Assembly (NCBI GenBank): GCA_022616105.1
Contig: JAKEFL010000202.1
Coordinates: forward strand, 1 to 38,768
Length of the DNA stretch: 38,768 nt
Direction of reading: 5' to 3'
Origin: Anaerolineae bacterium
Lineage (GTDB): Bacteria > Chloroflexota > Anaerolineae > Anaerolineales > Villigracilaceae
Shown: positions 35,674 through 38,768 of the stretch, one piece after another
Position numbering within the stretch: position 1 is the first letter of the stretch
How the letters are laid out: every line of letters begins with the position of its first letter
Notes under the pieces: model-generated
The model's input: the letters and a program-made list of their open reading frames with translations, nothing else
What the model was told of the DNA's origin: nothing
Database searches by the model: none
Made by a program: the position numbers and the translations under genes

Positions 35674-36351
35674 TTATTTGCCTTTGTAAACATTGAGTAA
35701 TTCAACTTGTGCCAATGGAGCAAATATCATCACATTCTCTTTGATATGGTGCAAATGTCCTTCTACTGTCTGCTCATCAATTCCAGGCGGTGCATAGACG
35801 GTGAAGATCACATTGCGCGTATCGAGAGTAATCTGTGTGCGCTGGTCGGGACCATACAGAATGCTCGAAATGACACCATTCTGATCGCGGATCATCATAT
35901 CGCCAGGTTTTAGAACCTGCTCCTCTCCACGCAGTAACATATATTGTTCAGTTCCGGTTGCAACGTCTAGTGTGAGGGGCAGTTGCAGAGCATCCAAATC
36001 GTGCCCCGCTGTCAGTAACATATCCTTCATTTCTGCCATGAACATCGCTTCTACCAATGCAGCCACGCTTGGGATGGATTTCCCTTTCAACACAATCGAC
36101 TCAAGCTGCAATTGAATATGATAGGTCTTCTTGAAGCGGCGATAGTATTCGGCATAAGACTGCAAAATCGGATGGCTCGCGATCATCGCGCGGTCCTGAC
36201 CGGAAAATTGTGCACGCAACTGCTCTTCCAATGCAACTTTTTGACTTTCCAAGACTGAATGATGTTCAGGGTTGGAGACCGCGCGCATCACGAGTACACC
36301 TGCGTGTGCTTCAGGATAGGTAGATTTCCATTCGGGTGTCACTTCGAACAT
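35674..36351 (-). CDS. B3/B4 (PheT-like, tRNA-synthetase beta-subunit) domain protein
   Basis: SYAEYYRRFKKTYHIQLQLESIVLKGKSIPSVAALVEAMFMAEMKDMLLTAGHDLDAL...LDVATGTEQYMLLRGEEQVLKPGDMMIRDQNGVISSILYGPDQRTQIT. Confidence 0.82.
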   Translation of the reverse strand: MFEVTPEWKSTYPEAHAGVLVMRAVSNPEHHSVLESQKVALEEQLRAQFSGQDRAMIASHPILQSYAEYYRRFKKTYHIQLQLESIVLKGKSIPSVAALVEAMFMAEMKDMLLTAGHDLDALQLPLTLDVATGTEQYMLLRGEEQVLKPGDMMIRDQNGVISSILYGPDQRTQITLDTRNVIFTVYAPPGIDEQTVEGHLHHIKENVMIFAPLAQVELLNVYKGK

Positions 36352-36415
36352 TTTTCAATTGTAATCGATGGGTTATCACTCAATTGAGGAGGCGACCCCT
36401 TCGTCCGTGTGGCGC

Positions 36416-36736
36416 TTATTTCACTTTATATCTGGCTTTTTTCTCAGCAATCTGCTTCCCACTCTTTTCAGGGATTAGCTCAATCAAAGACCTCAACGCG
36501 CGATTGACACTCTTCGAATCAGGAAAATAGGCTTTCACATCAGGGTCAAGCACAATTGTATTTTCGCGCGGCACAAACTGTTTGACCGTCACCGTGCCAT
36601 CTTCGTTTGTAACGCGAATCGAATATCCTTGCTTCAAGGCTTTGGCATACTTGCCGCGCACGCCTTTTTTACCCCTGAAATCATATTCAGGGAGCATGTC
36701 ATCGTCTTTTTCACGGAGATTTTTCGTTCTCTTCAT
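36416..36736 (-). CDS. Antitoxin of BrnT-type toxin-antitoxin pair (BrnA-like)
   Basis: LPEYDFRGKKGVRGKYAKALKQGYSIRV...VLDPDVKAYFPDSKSVNRALRSLIELIP; overlaps 3' end of the toxin gene. Confidence 0.7.
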   Translation of the reverse strand: MKRTKNLREKDDDMLPEYDFRGKKGVRGKYAKALKQGYSIRVTNEDGTVTVKQFVPRENTIVLDPDVKAYFPDSKSVNRALRSLIELIPEKSGKQIAEKKARYKVK

Positions 36737-37016
36737 AGATTTTTCTTTCAGATGTCGTTGCTTTTCTGCAACTGATAATACGAATTAAGCTACGTTCACT
36801 GATTTCTTCACGTTCAGTATGCACAACCAGTAAAACTCGTTCTTGCATTGACATTCCAATACTCATCAAGCGTTCTTCCTTCTCCGAATGAAATTCATCA
36901 GGGAATGTGACGAGAAAAGGATCTGTAAAAATAGTCTGCGCTTCTTCAAAACTGATCTTGTGCTTTTCAAGGTTGGCTCTTGCTTTTCTCGCATCCCACT
37001 CGAAGATGATTTCCAT
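36711..37016 (-). CDS. BrnT family toxin
   Basis: MEIIFEWDARKARANLEKHKISFEEAQTIFTDPFLVTFPDEFHSEKEERLMSIGMSMQERVLLVVHTER...RIISCRKATTSERKIYEE. Confidence 0.92.
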   Translation of the reverse strand: MEIIFEWDARKARANLEKHKISFEEAQTIFTDPFLVTFPDEFHSEKEERLMSIGMSMQERVLLVVHTEREEISERSLIRIISCRKATTSERKIYEENEKSP

Positions 37017-37051
37017 AGTGAGATTATAGCATGAGCACACTCACCCCGCGT

Positions 37052-37150
37052 CTATCGGTCGGGTCGGGTGAATGGATTTGAAGCGCAAACTTGGGTGATG
37101 GGGATTTTCGATGAACAGTTGGTATGCCTAGCTGTGATGTGGGAGTTCAT
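37052..37150 (-). pseudogene. Putative truncated remnant of a toxin gene partnered with 37147-37362
   Basis: ATGA-coupled ORF MNSHITARHTNCSSKIPITQVCASNPFTRPDR*; start resembles the N-terminus of the usual partner toxin, rest short and degenerate. Confidence 0.3.
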
Positions 37151-37362
37151 AAAGTATCGGGGTCAAGTTTTTTGGTTTTCTTTGCCTTGTGTTCTTCCAG
37201 GGCTTCATCAGCCAGATGTGACAATAGATCGCTGGTCTCGTCGAATAGTTTTGCCCAGCGTTGCTCGGAATGTAACTCTTCCAGAATCCACGCCGCAAAC
37301 TCGTTTTGTTCGTCGGGAGGAAGTTTTTCGATTTCAGCGAAGGCTAACTCTAATTGGGTCAT
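37147..37362 (-). CDS. Small antitoxin-like protein
   Basis: MTQLELAFAEIEKLPPDEQNEFAAWILEELHSEQRWAKLFDETSDLLSHLADEALEEHKAKKTKKLDPDTL, typical of addiction-module antitoxins. Confidence 0.6.
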   Translation of the reverse strand: MTQLELAFAEIEKLPPDEQNEFAAWILEELHSEQRWAKLFDETSDLLSHLADEALEEHKAKKTKKLDPDTL

Positions 37363-37469
37363 ACTATCTCCTTGCTAGGGCAAAGTATAGCATATTCGAA
37401 TTGCTCGCGTTCATTCCATTCCCCGCCCGTGGATTAATCCACAGGCTACTCCTACTAACCCGCTTTACG

Positions 37470-37541
37470 CGTAGCAGGGAGGCATTATCCCCGTATGAAT
37501 GAGTCTTCGTGGGCTCACCATTTAGGTATGCCCATTTCATC
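37470..37541 (+). repeat. Direct repeat copy A flanking the 37551-38072 gene
   Basis: GCGTAGCAGGGAGGCATTATCCCCGT...TCTTCGTGGGCTCACCATTTAGGTATGCCCATTTCAT aligns with copy B. Confidence 0.7.
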
Positions 37542-37550
37542 TATTGTAGG

Positions 37551-38072
37551 CTAGAAAGTGAGCAGATATTCGCGAACAATCAAAACGATCCATCCAACAG
37601 AGAATATTGCAGTAAGAAAGGTTATTGTTCTACGCAATCCTATGCGCGGAATGTCTCTTTGTTGCTCAGCTAGTTTTAGAAGTCTTTCTTTTTCTTTCTT
37701 TGTCATTTTTTCAAGCATTTTTTCTCGACTTTGTTTCGACTCTCGGAGAAAAAGTGCGTAACGATAATGCCAAAATCCTAATTCGATTTCAATTTCTCTT
37801 AATCGATAGAAAGCAATGAGTTGATAAAAATACCAATTACGTGAAAGCAAAAACCATGCCATTAGCAAAGTTATAGAGCCTATCCCTACAGCTACCACGC
37901 TGATAAATTGGTCAGCTGTATGACTGGAAGATAATCCAAAATAGGCAAACCCAGCCAGTGTTATGGGCAAAATTACCGAAGCTGTTTGCCAAATCAAATT
38001 GTCGAGTCTGCCGATTTTCCCACTACAATCACGATACTCTTCAAGAAGGATTGTTTTTTCGTCTGGTAGCAT
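37551..38072 (-). CDS. Small membrane protein (TM pair, charged helix, C-terminal TM), unknown function
   Basis: TM1 TASVILPITLAGFAYFGL, TM2 FISVVAVGIGSITLLMAWFLL, TM3 TITFLTAIFSVGWIVLIVREYLL. Confidence 0.65.
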   Translation of the reverse strand: MLPDEKTILLEEYRDCSGKIGRLDNLIWQTASVILPITLAGFAYFGLSSSHTADQFISVVAVGIGSITLLMAWFLLSRNWYFYQLIAFYRLREIEIELGFWHYRYALFLRESKQSREKMLEKMTKKEKERLLKLAEQQRDIPRIGLRRTITFLTAIFSVGWIVLIVREYLLTF

Positions 38073-38120
38073 GATAATTTATCTTCTTTCAATTAGTCTG
38101 AGGTGTCGTCGGCTTTGTAT

Positions 38121-38191
38121 GCGTAGCACGGGGGTTTATCCCCGTGCGAACGAGGTCTTCGCGGAGCACACCTTTAAGTACCGCATTTCAT
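38121..38191 (+). repeat. Direct repeat copy B flanking the 37551-38072 gene
   Basis: GCGTAGCACGGGGGTTTATCCCCGTGCGAACGAGGTCTTCGCGGAGCACACCTTTAAGTACCGCATTTCAT, same orientation as copy A. Confidence 0.7.
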
Positions 38192-38199
38192 GGCTGAAT

Positions 38200-38643
38200 T
38201 TATCTCGACCCTAAAAATTTATCTCCGTTGTAATGAATCAGATGTGACGGCATTTCTGCAATCCAGACTTCTGTTTCCCAAGCCATTTCATCCGCATATT
38301 TTTGGTAGGTGCCGAAATCCAAAAATGCCGTCATATAGATTTTTCCAGCCTTGCACTTTTCAAAGAGTCTCTCAAGTTCAAGTAGGCGTTTTGGCGAGAT
38401 TGGGCCGTGTGCAGTAACAGCCTCGATCAGAAAAAGCCACTTCTTCTTTGCATCATACAATATGACGTTGGGAAATTTTCCATGCTCTGAAACAGGGATG
38501 CCAAGCTTGCTGAAAGCGGCTTTGTCAAGAACCAATGTCTCTCTTGACATGTCACCAAGATAAATGAGTTTTGCGCCAGACGCAAAGCGTGGACAAAATT
38601 CCTCCGCAATAGCGTCTTCAAGTTTGTTGTGCTTATTAGGCAA
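38200..38643 (-). CDS. BsuBI/PstI-type restriction endonuclease, C-terminal catalytic domain only
   Basis: GAKLIYLGDMSRETLVLDKAAFSKLGIPVSEHGKFPNVILYDAKKKWLFLIEAVTAHGPISPKRLLELERLFEKCKAGKIYMTAFLDFGTYQKYADEMAWETEVWIAEMPSHLIHYNGDKFLGSR matches the family pattern. Confidence 0.88.
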   Translation of the reverse strand: MPNKHNKLEDAIAEEFCPRFASGAKLIYLGDMSRETLVLDKAAFSKLGIPVSEHGKFPNVILYDAKKKWLFLIEAVTAHGPISPKRLLELERLFEKCKAGKIYMTAFLDFGTYQKYADEMAWETEVWIAEMPSHLIHYNGDKFLGSR

Positions 38644-38708
38644 TTCTGATCTCCTGCATTATTGGGAATTTGTGATTGTTCCAAAGCTGGTAAAGGAGTG
38701 GTTAAATG

Positions 38709-38742
38709 GGTTGTGGGACAGTCTGGCAACTGTCCCACAACC
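38709..38742. repeat. Perfect 14-bp inverted repeat
   Basis: GGTTGTGGGACAGT CTGGCA ACTGTCCCACAACC. Confidence 0.8.
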
Positions 38743-38768
38743 GACCAAAAACAAAGGGAATAGAATTA

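Noticed and set aside
38427-38738. 103-aa minus-strand ORF overlapping the BsuBI/PstI-like gene in another frame
   Set aside because: Out of frame with the recognised nuclease and runs through the perfect inverted repeat.
1-38768. CRISPR arrays, tRNA/rRNA genes, transposases, integrases
   Set aside because: No regularly spaced direct repeats, cloverleaf or rRNA motifs, and no transposase or integrase signatures recognised in any frame.

Overview
This 38.8 kb window is a bacterial chromosomal segment. Gene content, moderate GC and several interspersed palindromic repeats suggest Chloroflexota/Anaerolineae, but that is inference. Left part: an SPFH/band-7 protein truncated by the window edge, an SH3-type lipoprotein, two large PAS/GAF hybrid-sensor histidine kinases without adjacent response regulators, and a three-gene operon (dehydrogenase-like, MobA-like nucleotidyltransferase with a Lys-rich tail, PAP2 phosphatase). 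Middle: two secreted serine proteases (S8 subtilase and S1 trypsin-like), each preceded by what reads as a c-di-GMP-I (GEMM) riboswitch. Each aptamer is followed by an intrinsic terminator whose 5' arm overlaps the P1 3' strand. Then come Hsp20, a BMP-like lipoprotein, a receiver-domain protein, and a roughly 9 kb co-directional run of GNAT acetyltransferases (seven genes, several with tandem domains) with a zinc-ribbon protein, a HAD hydrolase and an MFS transporter. A promoter, a short ORF and a hairpin/terminator leader precede this run. Right part: a mixed accessory region with a COG4315 lipoprotein, alpha/beta hydrolase, DinB-like protein, DUF4287 protein, AraC regulator, lipocalin-like protein, B3/B4-domain protein, BrnT/BrnA-like toxin-antitoxin pair, a second antitoxin with what looks like a truncated toxin remnant, a small membrane protein gene flanked by related direct repeats, and a stand-alone BsuBI/PstI-type restriction endonuclease catalytic domain. 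The strongest observations are the paired c-di-GMP riboswitch/protease loci and the GNAT array with its candidate attenuator. All product calls come from reading the sequence; no database searches were run.
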